Origin: Bacillota bacterium
Lineage (GTDB): Bacteria; Bacillota_I; Bacilli_A; Erysipelotrichales; Erysipelotrichaceae
Reading direction: 5' to 3'
DNA: 37,262 nucleotides
NCBI GenBank assembly: GCA_018065105.1
Contig: JAGHTX010000198.1
Location: 1 to 37,262 of the forward strand
This document shows, in pieces, positions 1 to 8,794 of this stretch. How positions within the stretch are numbered: position 1 is the stretch's first letter; each line of letters opens with the position of its first letter. A program made the position numbers and the translations under genes. Under the pieces are notes generated by a model, which worked only from the letters and a program-made list of their open reading frames with translations, did no database searches and was not told where the DNA came from.

Positions 1-130
1 AAACATAGAGCTAGATGGTTGCTTAGATGATTCTATATTTGGCTATTTCATTATACCATGATATATAGGCTTTCATCGCCAAAATTGTTTACTGTTAGAA
101 AATACATAAATGGTACGCAATACGTCTCTC

Positions 131-159
131 TTTTCAAATTTTGCCAAGCTTGGTATTAT
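131..159 (+). promoter_or_regulatory. possible sigma-A promoter for gpsA-tagD
   Basis: TTTTCA at 131-136 and TATTAT at 154-159 are 17 bases apart and lie upstream of the GpsA-TagD start. The -35 matches the consensus at only four of six positions, so this is tentative. Nothing else is recognisable in positions 1-205. Confidence 0.3.
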
Positions 160-205
160 AGTAACGTACAAAATATGTATAAGTAACAAGAAGTGAGGTA
201 TTAAT

Positions 206-1666
206 ATGGTAAAACTATCAATCATTGGAACAGGTACTTGGGGAATTGCCTTAGCGAATATGCTTTGCATGACAGGACATGATGTAATGGCATGGTCTGC
301 CTTACCCGATGAAATTGATTATATTCAAAAATATAGAAAACACCCAAAATTAGGAGATACAAAGATTCTAGAAGGGATCTCTTTGACAAAAGAATTAAAA
401 GAAGCCGTAGAAGGAAGAGATGTGATCGTTTTTGCGGTCCCATCCAACTTTGTACGTTCAACGGCTGCTCGAGTTGCTGAATTTATCCAACCCGATCAAA
501 TCATTGTCGATGTAGCAAAGGGAATCGAACCACATACTTTATTCACAATGTCTGAGATTATCGAAGAAGAAATCAATAAAGTAAAACCTTTTGATTATGG
601 ACAAATCGTAGCTCTTTCCGGACCAACTCATGCAGAAGAAGTATCCATTGGAAAACCATCTACTATTGTATCGGCTTGTGTCAATGAAAAGAATGCCAAG
701 ACTGTGCAAGAAGCTTTTATGGCTCCGTTTATGCGTGTTTACACAAACTCCGATATTAAAGGGGTAGAATTAAGTGCGGCATTAAAAAATATCGTAGCCT
801 TAGCCGCTGGTATTTGTCATGGATTGGGATTTGGAGACAATGCGACAGCTGCTTTAATCACACGTGGAGTGGCAGAAGTCAGTACTTTAGGAATCTCTAT
901 GGGATGCTCCACACATACATTCTATGGTTTAGCCGGAATGGGAGATATGATTGTAACTTGTACTAGTCAACACTCTCGAAACAACCGTTGCGGTACGTAT
1001 ATTGGACAAGGATATCCAGTCAAAGAAGCCATTGAAAAAGTGGGGATGGTTGTAGAAGGGATCAACGCCTTAGATGCTGCTTATGAACTTAGTGTAAAAT
1101 ACAACGTCGAATTACCAATCATTCGTTCTGTATACGATGTCGTAAAATTTGGATTAAGTCCTAAAGATGCGGTTAAAAAAATCTATGCTCGTGAAAGTAA
1201 AGAAGAACTTCCTTTCTCAGTTTTAGAAGCTATGCACGAAAATTTAAACGAACCAAAGAAGAGCATGCCAAAAATCAAACGTGTTATTACTTATGGAACT
1301 TTTGACCTATTACACTATGGTCATATCAATCTATTAAGACGTGCAAAAGCCATGGGAGATTACTTAGTTGTTGCACTTTCTACCGATGAATTTGCGACAT
1401 TGGAAAAAGGAAAACCATGTTACTTCAATTACGAAGAACGTAAGATGTTGCTTGAATCTATGCGCTATGTTGACCTGGTTATTCCGGAAGAAAACTGGGA
1501 TCAAAAATCTAAAGATTGCCAACTTTATCAAATCGATACATTGGTTATGGGAGAAGACTGGAAGGGAAAATTTGATGATCTAAAAGAAGAAGGAATCAAC
1601 GTTATTTACTTACCACGTACTCCAGAAATCTCGACTTCTCAAATTAAAGAAGATTTACACAATTAA
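206..1666 (+). CDS. GpsA-TagD fusion: glycerol-3-phosphate dehydrogenase / glycerol-3-phosphate cytidylyltransferase
   Basis: This 486-aa cytoplasmic protein joins two enzymes in one uninterrupted frame. Residues 1 to about 340 are NAD(P)-dependent glycerol-3-phosphate dehydrogenase (GpsA): GTGTWG nucleotide loop at 8-13, SGPTHAEEV at 138-146, the expected catalytic lysine K194, and the GLAGMGD...SRNN block at 241-260. Residues 356-486 match full-length TagD (about 130 aa): GTFDLLHYGH at 364-373 holds the HxGH nucleotidyltransferase motif, and RTPEISTS at 471-478 is the RTxGISTT-type motif with E in place of G. The linker is about 15 residues. Inference: DHAP is reduced to sn-glycerol 3-phosphate, which is activated with CTP to CDP-glycerol, the donor for glycerol-phosphate wall polymers. 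The start is supported by a GTGAGG site seven to eight bases upstream. The gene looks monocistronic, ending at a terminator, with glycosyltransferase genes downstream. Confidence 0.95.
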   Translation: MVKLSIIGTGTWGIALANMLCMTGHDVMAWSALPDEIDYIQKYRKHPKLGDTKILEGISLTKELKEAVEGRDVIVFAVPSNFVRSTAARVAEFIQPDQIIVDVAKGIEPHTLFTMSEIIEEEINKVKPFDYGQIVALSGPTHAEEVSIGKPSTIVSACVNEKNAKTVQEAFMAPFMRVYTNSDIKGVELSAALKNIVALAAGICHGLGFGDNATAALITRGVAEVSTLGISMGCSTHTFYGLAGMGDMIVTCTSQHSRNNRCGTYIGQGYPVKEAIEKVGMVVEGINALDAAYELSVKYNVELPIIRSVYDVVKFGLSPKDAVKKIYARESKEELPFSVLEAMHENLNEPKKSMPKIKRVITYGTFDLLHYGHINLLRRAKAMGDYLVVALSTDEFATLEKGKPCYFNYEERKMLLESMRYVDLVIPEENWDQKSKDCQLYQIDTLVMGEDWKGKFDDLKEEGINVIYLPRTPEISTSQIKEDLHN

Positions 1667-1700
1667 CAGAAGCTTTGTCTTCTGTTTTCTTTTCTTTTTG
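1665..1700 (+). terminator. intrinsic terminator after gpsA-tagD
   Basis: An 8-bp perfect stem (AACAGAAG at 1665-1672 with CTTCTGTT at 1679-1686) and a 6-base loop are followed by a T-rich tract to 1699. The stem begins at the stop codon. Confidence 0.85.
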
Positions 1701-1711
1701 TATAAATATGA

Positions 1712-1717
1712 TAGAAT
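1712..1717 (+). promoter_or_regulatory. -10 box six bases before the ATG (candidate leaderless start)
   Basis: TAGAAT at 1712-1717 is followed by exactly six bases and then the ATG at 1724. No Shine-Dalgarno sequence precedes the ATG, so a transcript from this box would begin at or next to the start codon. No convincing -35 is seen; the region where it would lie is the T tract of the preceding terminator. Confidence 0.4.
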
Positions 1718-1723
1718 ACTGTT

Positions 1724-2488
1724 ATGAGTAATGAAAAAGTTACAATTTCAATTGTTTCCTACAACAATTTTAAAGATGTAAAGAAGGCCGTTGATTCCAT
1801 TGAGCGATTAACCGATCCTTCTTTAAAAAAGCATATTTATATTATAGATAATGCGAATGAAGAAGCGTTGTATAAAACATTGAATTATGAAGATGTAGAA
1901 TATATTCGCAGTCCTAGAAATATTGGATTTGGGGCAGGACACAATAAAATTGTTTCCGAACTAAATTCGGCTATCCATATTGTGATGAATCCGGACATCG
2001 TGCTCGTGGAAGATTCAATTTCCAAATTGTATGAGTTTATGAAGGATCCAGACATTGGAATGTGTATACCTAGACTTGTGGATGACCGTGGTAACTCCTT
2101 AGATGTTTATCGTAGAGAGGTTACCATTTTTGACATGTTCATTCGTATGTTTGCCAAAGGAATGTTTAAAAAGAGACAAGCGTACCACTCTCTTCAGGAT
2201 CAGGACTATTCAAAAGTCTTTCCAGTACCATTTGCACAAGGAAGCTTTTTAGTGATTAAGACCCAGCTTCTACAAAGTCTTGGTGGATTTGATGAAAGAT
2301 TCTTTATGTATATGGAAGATGCAGACTTATGCAAGAGAGTAAACGAAGTATCTCAATTGGTGTATTTCCCTGGTACAACCATTATTCATAAATGGGAAAA
2401 AGGTTCTCATAAAAACTATAAATTATTCAAGATTCATGTACGCTCTATGATTTCTTATTTTAATAAATGGGGATGGGCTTGGAAATAA
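1724..2488 (+). CDS. family 2 glycosyltransferase
   Basis: A 254-aa GT2 protein (GT-A fold) that would transfer a sugar from a nucleotide donor, probably for a surface polysaccharide or wall polymer. The N-terminus has the beta-strand and loop TISIVSYNNFKDVKKAVDSI. VMNPDIVLVED carries the NPD variant of the DxD metal/nucleotide motif seen in rhamnosyltransferase-like GT2 enzymes. FFMYMEDADLCKR contains the later ED acid pair. There is no membrane segment. It lies 12 bases before a second GT2 gene and heads a GT2-GT2-GT8 set. The ATG has no ribosome binding site but has a -10-like box six bases upstream. Donor and acceptor cannot be told from sequence. Confidence 0.9.
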   Translation: MSNEKVTISIVSYNNFKDVKKAVDSIERLTDPSLKKHIYIIDNANEEALYKTLNYEDVEYIRSPRNIGFGAGHNKIVSELNSAIHIVMNPDIVLVEDSISKLYEFMKDPDIGMCIPRLVDDRGNSLDVYRREVTIFDMFIRMFAKGMFKKRQAYHSLQDQDYSKVFPVPFAQGSFLVIKTQLLQSLGGFDERFFMYMEDADLCKRVNEVSQLVYFPGTTIIHKWEKGSHKNYKLFKIHVRSMISYFNKWGWAWK

Positions 2489-2500
2489 TAGGAGGAGCTT

Positions 2501-3490
2501 ATGATCAGTGTTGCGATGACTTCTTATAATGGGGCTTCTTATATTGTTGAACAATTGGACAGTATTCTACACCAAACCCTTCCAGTGGATGAAATCATTC
2601 TTTGTGATGATGGATCTTCGGACCAGACTCTATCTTTGGTAAGGGAATACATCGAAAAGAATAATTGTACAAAAATTAAATGGATACAAAATGACAAAAA
2701 TTTAGGATATAAATATAATTTTAAAAAAGCCATGATGCACTGTTATGGTGATTTTGTCTTTTTAAGTGGCCAAGATGATACCTGGTTAGAAAATAAGGTC
2801 GAAACTATGATCCATACGATGAAAAATCGTAAAGAAATAAAGGTTTTGGCATCCAGTTTTGAATATATCAATGCGCAAGGACAGCCATTGAAAAAAAGAG
2901 AAGGGAATACTTACAACAACGATGGACTCTACCATCGACAAGTTTTAGAAAACAACATGTGTATTCCTGTTTCTTTTAAGGAATTATTACGAGAAAACTA
3001 CTTTCAGGGAGCCTCTTTGTGTATACGAAAAGAAATTGTTCAAGAGTTCTGTGTACATTATAAAGACTATATAACGCACGATTGGTTTATAAATCTTTGT
3101 GCGGCAAAATACAATGGAATGTATTATCTAAATACGGTTTTATTTCAATATCGCATTCATGAGAAAAACAATTTAGGAATACCTATGTTAAATAACTCTC
3201 TGGTTAACTGGTTCCTACAAGCCAACCAGGAAGAGAAAAGAATGTTAGCTTTTAGCACATCCAATGCATACATTGAACAATTAAAGACAAATAAAGATCC
3301 ATATTATTTGGAAAATGAAAAAGAGTTATCAGAAATTCAGCATTTTCTACAAGATTGTCTGGAAATCTTAAAAAAGCGAAAATGCATCGAATGGATCAAG
3401 ATGTCTACAAACGAAATGTATACGTATTTTAGAAGTCCAAAGACAAAAATTATGGATATTGTATTTGTACTTACACATAAGGGGAGGTAA
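2501..3490 (+). CDS. family 2 glycosyltransferase
   Basis: A 329-aa GT2 enzyme. The N-terminal GT-A domain shows MISVAMTSYNGASYIVEQLD, then ILCDDGSSDQT (the donor-binding DDGS motif) and LSGQDDTW (DxD region). The roughly 100 C-terminal residues are helical and lysine-rich, as in enzymes that dock on the inner membrane face, but there is no clear membrane segment. A strong AGGAGG site precedes the ATG. Genes either side are 12 and 3 bases away, so it belongs to one operon with the flanking transferases. Closest in style to the dTDP-rhamnosyl/galactosyl GT2 enzymes of capsule and rhamnan clusters; exact sugar unknown. Confidence 0.9.
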   Translation: MISVAMTSYNGASYIVEQLDSILHQTLPVDEIILCDDGSSDQTLSLVREYIEKNNCTKIKWIQNDKNLGYKYNFKKAMMHCYGDFVFLSGQDDTWLENKVETMIHTMKNRKEIKVLASSFEYINAQGQPLKKREGNTYNNDGLYHRQVLENNMCIPVSFKELLRENYFQGASLCIRKEIVQEFCVHYKDYITHDWFINLCAAKYNGMYYLNTVLFQYRIHEKNNLGIPMLNNSLVNWFLQANQEEKRMLAFSTSNAYIEQLKTNKDPYYLENEKELSEIQHFLQDCLEILKKRKCIEWIKMSTNEMYTYFRSPKTKIMDIVFVLTHKGR

Positions 3491-3493
3491 AAG

Positions 3494-4504
3494 ATGAGAA
3501 GCTTAAGTGTCTTATATCAAAGTGACAACAATTATGCCGTTCTTACGGGTGTTTCCATTTTATCCCTATTTAAAAACAATACGCATTTGGATCGCATTCG
3601 TGTCTATTATCTGGATGACAATATTCTTCCAGAAAATAAAGAAAAAATTTTAGAAATTGCCAAAGAATATAACCGAGAAGTTATTTTTCTGGAAACCCAA
3701 TCGATTTTAAAAAGACTCAAAGAGATGAATGTGGTGCCTTATAAGAATACTTACACAACCTATTTTAAATTGCTTGCCATTGATTCTTTAGAAATCGAAG
3801 AAGATCGCATTCTTCAATTGGATGGAGATACTATCATCAATGAACCATTGGACGAATTGATCGATTACGATCTGGAAGGTGTGGTATGTGCGGCAACCTA
3901 TGATTGTATTATGAATCGATATAAAAGCCTGATCGATATACCATTAACCGATAAATACTACAATTGTGGGGTTTTGTTGATTAATAAAAAAATGTGGAAA
4001 GAGTACGAATGTGAAAAAAAGATACTCGATCATGTTCTTCATAAAAGAAATCGTTATCAAATCGTAGATCAAGATATCATTAATGTCTTATTTCGAGACA
4101 AAATCAAATATCTTCATTGTAAATACAATTTAAACAGTGGTTTCTATATTTATGGAATCGAGCAATCGTTTAAAATGTACGATTTGGATGCTTCTATTTT
4201 TAGCACGAAAGAACAGGTAGAAGAAGCGATGGCTAAGCCTTATATCAATCACTGTATGGGCTCTTTTACCGGAAGGCCTTGGCATGAGCACAATATTCAT
4301 CCACAAAGCGATTTATACGATCTATATTATGCCCAATCGCCATGGAAAAATCAGAAGAAGATGTCGTATACTCTTTCGACCACAAATAAGCTGCAAAAGT
4401 TTATGTATCTATATTTTCCTAGACCCGTATTTTGTTTCATATATAAGATAATGAAACAAAAACGCTATGAGAAGGTAAACAATGAAATTCAAAAAGAAGC
4501 GTAG
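3494..4504 (+). CDS. family 8 glycosyltransferase
   Basis: A 336-aa GT8 enzyme (LgtC/GspA-type retaining glucosyl- or galactosyltransferase). Recognisable blocks: the N-terminal LSVLYQSDNNYAVLTGVSI, the DGD metal motif at residues 110-112 in LQLDGDTII, YYNCGVLLIN (the N-C-G-V-L-L-I signature), DQDIINVLF, and the late HCMGSFTGRPWHEH block with the second metal-binding histidine region. There is a good GGGGAGG ribosome binding site and only 3 bases after the previous gene. It probably acts on the same surface glycan as its GT2 neighbours. The next gene has its own promoter, so this may be the last gene of the short operon. Confidence 0.92.
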   Translation: MRSLSVLYQSDNNYAVLTGVSILSLFKNNTHLDRIRVYYLDDNILPENKEKILEIAKEYNREVIFLETQSILKRLKEMNVVPYKNTYTTYFKLLAIDSLEIEEDRILQLDGDTIINEPLDELIDYDLEGVVCAATYDCIMNRYKSLIDIPLTDKYYNCGVLLINKKMWKEYECEKKILDHVLHKRNRYQIVDQDIINVLFRDKIKYLHCKYNLNSGFYIYGIEQSFKMYDLDASIFSTKEQVEEAMAKPYINHCMGSFTGRPWHEHNIHPQSDLYDLYYAQSPWKNQKKMSYTLSTTNKLQKFMYLYFPRPVFCFIYKIMKQKRYEKVNNEIQKEA

Positions 4505-4518
4505 AATAAGAAAAGAAC

Positions 4519-4546
4519 TTGATTTCGGATACAATTCTTATATAAT
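4519..4546 (+). promoter_or_regulatory. sigma-A promoter of the LCP gene
   Basis: TTGATT (4519-4524), a 16-base spacer and a perfect TATAAT (4541-4546) lie 28 bases before the LCP start codon. A GGAGG ribosome binding site is at 4563-4567. Confidence 0.7.
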
Positions 4547-4573
4547 ACGTTTTGAAATAGATGGAGGTCTATT

Positions 4574-6253
4574 ATGAGAAATGAACAAGGACTCGCAATG
4601 AAGCTTTTAAAAATCGTTATCTCGGTTCTTTTAATCGCTGCCACTGCTGCATTAGTGTTTCAAATTTATCATTTAAATATATTGCCAACGAATTTATTGA
4701 TTCCAATCGATTTATTAATTGTGTTGTTTGTGATTGTATTACTATTTGCCTTAAACTTTAGTGTGCGTAGAGCCTTTTCAAGCGTATTGATGTTAATCAT
4801 CACCACATGCATTGCTCTTTCGTTTGGACTTGGAAGTATGTATTTAATGTATACTTTTGATACTCTATCCGATGTATCTGGTAAAACAGGGGGAAATGTG
4901 CGTAACAACATTTGTGTGGTTACTCTAGCTAATTCTTCCTATGAGGAATTATCCGATCTAGAAGGTAAAAAGGTTGGAACCTTAAACAAATTGGATGAAG
5001 TGAGCACAAAAGGAATTAAGAAAGATATTAAGAAAAAGGAAATTAATCTTAGCTATAAGAAATACGATGCGGTACAGGCCGAAGTGGATGCCTTATACGA
5101 AGGAGAAGTTGAAGCCATTATCTTAAATCGTGTATACTTTGATTCGGTTGCAGAAATTGAAGGATACGAAACCTTTAATACCGATATTAAGACACTATAC
5201 ACATATTCTTACTATTCAAAAGAAGCCAATGAACCACTTGTGGTATCCGATGTAACCACAAATCCATTCACTATTCTAATCAGTGGAAATGATAGCTATG
5301 GAAAAGTAGAAGACGTAGCTCGTTCGGATGTAAACTTATTGGTTACAGTAAATCCAGTGACTTCCACAGTATTGATGACAAGTTTACCACGTGATATGTA
5401 TGTTCCGATGGTTTGCGAAGATGGAGCATGTCCAGTAGGAGCCTATGACAAATTAACGCACACAGGAATGTATGGAACCGATACAACCATTCAAACCATT
5501 CAACAAATGTTAAACATTGACATTAACTATACTTTCCGCGTTAACTTCTCCAGTGCAATCGACATTGTCGATACCCTAGGAGGAATTGATGTGTTTATTG
5601 AAGAAGGATTTGAAGTAGAACACTTCTTCGTAGACGGATCCGATGGTGTAAAAGCTGGATGGAACCACTTAGATGGAAAACGTGCTTTGGCATTCTGTCG
5701 TGAACGTAAGGCCTATCTAGATGGAGATTTCCAACGTGCGCGTAACCAGCAACAAGCTTTACAAGCCATCATCAAAAAGGCCATTTCGAGCGATATGTTG
5801 ATGAACTATACAGACTTGTTGAAAATCATGAAGGGTGCCTTTGAAACCAATATGTCCATGGATGAAATCACTTCTTTATTACGATTTGAACTACAAACTA
5901 TGCCAGATTGGAAGTTTGAAAACTATGTAATCATGGGAGAACCGGACGTAATGGCTTGTGCAAGTATGGGAAATCTAGGTGCTTCGGTAATCGTGCCAGA
6001 TGAATACTCTGTAGGAATTGCACACGATAAGATTGAAGCGGTATTAAATGGAGAATCTTCGGAAACCGTTGTCGATGAATCAGGTATTGAAGCAGCTGGA
6101 TCCAATCCAGATTATGACTACAATGCTGCCGTTATTGAAGAATTGATCGCACAAGGATATTCGGATTACGAAATTGAATTGTATTTCCAAGGATTGTTAG
6201 ATATGGGAGACCAAACCGATACATATCACGAGGAAGGAATTCCTTCGGAATAA
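4574..6253 (+). CDS. LCP (LytR-CpsA-Psr) family glycopolymer transferase with extra extracellular domain
   Basis: A 559-aa membrane protein. Three hydrophobic segments (about residues 11-33, 41-61 and 69-92) anchor it. Residues 110-215 look like a small substrate-binding-protein-like domain (LEGKKVGTLNKLDE, then AEVDALYEGEVEAIILN). The LCP domain follows at about 231-400: VARSDVNLLVTVNP and SLPRDMYVPM carry the conserved arginines and aspartates that hold a polyprenyl-pyrophosphate, and FCRERKAYLDGDFQRARNQQ is the second arginine-rich block. LCP enzymes move lipid-linked wall teichoic acid or capsule onto peptidoglycan at the outer membrane face. The tail is acidic. It has its own promoter and terminator, so it is regulated apart from the transferases. 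Confidence 0.93.
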   Translation: MRNEQGLAMKLLKIVISVLLIAATAALVFQIYHLNILPTNLLIPIDLLIVLFVIVLLFALNFSVRRAFSSVLMLIITTCIALSFGLGSMYLMYTFDTLSDVSGKTGGNVRNNICVVTLANSSYEELSDLEGKKVGTLNKLDEVSTKGIKKDIKKKEINLSYKKYDAVQAEVDALYEGEVEAIILNRVYFDSVAEIEGYETFNTDIKTLYTYSYYSKEANEPLVVSDVTTNPFTILISGNDSYGKVEDVARSDVNLLVTVNPVTSTVLMTSLPRDMYVPMVCEDGACPVGAYDKLTHTGMYGTDTTIQTIQQMLNIDINYTFRVNFSSAIDIVDTLGGIDVFIEEGFEVEHFFVDGSDGVKAGWNHLDGKRALAFCRERKAYLDGDFQRARNQQQALQAIIKKAISSDMLMNYTDLLKIMKGAFETNMSMDEITSLLRFELQTMPDWKFENYVIMGEPDVMACASMGNLGASVIVPDEYSVGIAHDKIEAVLNGESSETVVDESGIEAAGSNPDYDYNAAVIEELIAQGYSDYEIELYFQGLLDMGDQTDTYHEEGIPSE

Positions 6254-6263
6254 AGAATGCAGG

Positions 6264-6300
6264 AAACAACTTCATAGAAAATGGAGTTGTTTTTATTTTG
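6264..6300 (+). terminator. intrinsic terminator after the LCP gene
   Basis: A 12-bp stem with one T-G wobble (6264-6275 with 6281-6292) closes a 5-base loop and is followed by a T-rich tract. It lies 10 bases after the LCP stop codon. Confidence 0.85.
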
Positions 6301-6309
6301 TGATATAAT
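6301..6309 (+). promoter_or_regulatory. extended -10 promoter for the tandem glycosyltransferase
   Basis: TGATATAAT is a full extended -10 element (TGnTATAAT). No good -35 is visible, which is normal for this promoter type. It directly abuts the T tract of the preceding terminator and lies 34 bases before the chosen ATG. Confidence 0.6.
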
Positions 6310-6343
6310 ACAATGGTATTTGTGCAATAGAATAGGAGACAGT

Positions 6344-8794
6344 ATGAAACAGAACATTATTTGGGAAATTGAGAAAATTCAATATAAAAAAATACAAGAT
6401 GCATCCTATTTTAAGCTCGTTGGATGGGCGTTAGCCAAAGACAAAAAAGAATTGTCTTATCAAATATGGATCGATGAGAAAGAAGTATCTTTTCAACAGG
6501 AAGTCTTAGAATTTGAAGATATCTATCAAATCTATAGCGATTATCTCGATACAAACAAGATCGGATTTTCCATAAAAGTACCTGTACAAGAAGAAGTGAG
6601 CTCTTTTGCCTTTCATATAAAAAACAATGAAGAAACCATTTCCTATACATTGAATGCCAAACAAATTGCCGATATTACTTCCATTGGGGAAATCGACTAT
6701 GAAGTTGAAGAATTCAAATACGATGTTGCGAAGAAAGAATACTTTGTGACCGGATGGGCACTGGATATTCTTGGAGAAGAAGTGGAACTTACCATTTTAG
6801 ATTCTCAAAATCAGAAAATAGAAGCGAAAAAAACAGAAAACGATATATATATCTGTTTCTATCCAAACCAGAGAAACATTGGCTTTAAATTGGTATTTCC
6901 TTCCGAAGAAGGCATTTCTTATCGCCTGCTGATGAAATCGAAAAACGATGAAAAAGAAGTACAACTGGTATCCGAAACAAAACAGTCGAATATTCCAACT
7001 TCTCGTTTTGCATATATTGTGAAAAAGGGAATACGTTACCTGGAAAGAAACGGAGTTAAGAAAACCCTAAAACGTGTGTTTCTTCGTAATAGCGAAATTG
7101 TGAAATATAACCAATGGTTAGAAGCGCATGCCCCTTCTTTACAGGAACTTGCCCAACAAAGAGAAACCAATTTTGCCTATGCACCAAAAATAAGTGTTAT
7201 CGTGGCAACCTTTAACACCAAAGAATCGTATTTAAAAGAAATGATCGATTCTTTAGTTTCTCAATCGTATCAAAATTGGGAACTTTGCGTTGCCGATGGA
7301 AGCACGAACGATTTTGTGCAGGACTATATACAAGAACACTATTCAAAAGAAAAACGCATTGTGTTCAAAAGACTGGAAAGAAATTATGGGATTTCTGGAA
7401 ATATGAATGCTGCTCTGGAAATGGTAAGTGGGGAGTATGTAGGATTGTTTGATCACGATGACCTGATTACTCCAGATTGTCTATATGAGATCGTATCTTC
7501 TTTACAGGTTGTACGACACGAAGCCATTTACACCGATGAAGATAAACTGGACGATGAAAAACAACGTTTTGTGGAACCCCATTTTAAACCTGATTACAGC
7601 ATTGACCAGTTGTGTTCGCATAACTACATTACCCACTTTTTTGTGGTTTCTAAAAAGTTGGTCGATCAAGTGGGTGGCTTACGCGAAGAATACGATGGAT
7701 CACAGGATCACGACTTTATCTTGCGTTGTTGTGAAAAAGCCAACAGTGTACACCACATTCCTAAGATTCTTTATCACTGGAGAATGCATTTAGCCAGCAC
7801 GGCTATGAATCCCGAAAGTAAAATGTATTGTTACACATCGGGAAAGAAGGCGGTACAAGCCCATTACGACCGCTTACATATTCGCGCAAAATCCGAAATG
7901 TTAGGTGCCCCATTGTATGGAATCTATCGTTCTCACTTTGAAACACCAGGAAATCCTTTGGTATCTATTGTGATCCCAAATCGTAATTTAAAAGACACGC
8001 TAAAAACTTGTATTGATTCTTTATACAAAGTAAATACTTATAAAAATTTTGAAATTGTGATAGTCGAAAATAACAGCACTGAAGCCGATATTTTTGATTA
8101 CTACAAAGAATTAGAAAATACGAAAGACAATATCCAAATTGTCACATGGAAAGATGAATTTAATTATTCCGCAATCAACAACTATGGTGTCCAATTTACC
8201 CATGGGGATTATCTATTATTCCTGAACAACGACACCGAAGTGATTTCGGAAGAAGCGATATCTGAAATGTTAGGATATTGTATGCGAAAAGATGTAGGAT
8301 GTGTTGGAGCTAAACTTTTATATCGCGATCGTACGATTCAGCACTGTGGTGTTGTCATCGGATATAAAGGCTATGCAGCCGGTGCCTTTACTGGTCTAAA
8401 AGAAGATGACTTTGGCTATATGGCTAAGCCTCTGATCAACGCAAACTATTCGGCTGTAACAGCCGCTTGTATGATGGTAAAACGAAAAGATTTTGATGCC
8501 GTGCAAGGATTTGATCCAGCCTTTAAAGTGGCATGTAACGACGTTGATTTCTGTCTGAAAGTTCGTTCATTAAATAAAGTAAACGTATTAAATGTGTATT
8601 CTCTTTGGTATCATGACGAATCCAAGACTAGAGGACTGGATACCCAGGGAGAAGCATACGAACGTTTTCAAAGAGAAGTGAAGCTTTTCCAAGCGAAATG
8701 GCCAGATATCCTTGCCCAGTCAGATCCATTTCATAGCCCAAACTTTAACTTAGAAATTGCTCCATTTGTCTTACCATATAAGAGAGGTTACTAA
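6344..8794 (+). CDS. large protein with two GT2 glycosyltransferase domains
   Basis: An 816-aa cytoplasmic protein. Start chosen at 6344, after an AGGAG site at 6334-6338; in-frame codons further up overlap the promoter. Residues 1-210 form two beta-rich repeats, each with a GWAL motif (VGWALAKDK and VTGWALDIL), perhaps sugar-binding. The first GT2 domain starts near 282 (KISVIVATFNTKESY; DHDD metal motif at 370-373; later QDHDFILRC and the RMHLAST region). The second starts near 538 (VSIVIPNRNLKDTL; LLFLNNDTEV; NDVDFCLKVR). This N-beta/GT2/GT2 layout is seen in rhamnan and O-antigen synthesis proteins that add alternating sugars. It may build the main chain exported by the ABC system at 15377-17508. 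The stop overlaps the start of azlC by one base. Confidence 0.9.
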   Translation: MKQNIIWEIEKIQYKKIQDASYFKLVGWALAKDKKELSYQIWIDEKEVSFQQEVLEFEDIYQIYSDYLDTNKIGFSIKVPVQEEVSSFAFHIKNNEETISYTLNAKQIADITSIGEIDYEVEEFKYDVAKKEYFVTGWALDILGEEVELTILDSQNQKIEAKKTENDIYICFYPNQRNIGFKLVFPSEEGISYRLLMKSKNDEKEVQLVSETKQSNIPTSRFAYIVKKGIRYLERNGVKKTLKRVFLRNSEIVKYNQWLEAHAPSLQELAQQRETNFAYAPKISVIVATFNTKESYLKEMIDSLVSQSYQNWELCVADGSTNDFVQDYIQEHYSKEKRIVFKRLERNYGISGNMNAALEMVSGEYVGLFDHDDLITPDCLYEIVSSLQVVRHEAIYTDEDKLDDEKQRFVEPHFKPDYSIDQLCSHNYITHFFVVSKKLVDQVGGLREEYDGSQDHDFILRCCEKANSVHHIPKILYHWRMHLASTAMNPESKMYCYTSGKKAVQAHYDRLHIRAKSEMLGAPLYGIYRSHFETPGNPLVSIVIPNRNLKDTLKTCIDSLYKVNTYKNFEIVIVENNSTEADIFDYYKELENTKDNIQIVTWKDEFNYSAINNYGVQFTHGDYLLFLNNDTEVISEEAISEMLGYCMRKDVGCVGAKLLYRDRTIQHCGVVIGYKGYAAGAFTGLKEDDFGYMAKPLINANYSAVTAACMMVKRKDFDAVQGFDPAFKVACNDVDFCLKVRSLNKVNVLNVYSLWYHDESKTRGLDTQGEAYERFQREVKLFQAKWPDILAQSDPFHSPNFNLEIAPFVLPYKRGY

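Noticed and set aside
73-270. 65-aa minus-strand ORF covering the start of gpsA-tagD
   Set aside because: It is antisense to the GpsA nucleotide-binding region, has no ribosome binding site that I can see and no family features.
6313-6343. Alternative start codons before 6344 for the tandem glycosyltransferase
   Set aside because: They lie at or just after the -10 box and lack a ribosome binding site, whereas 6344 has AGGAG.
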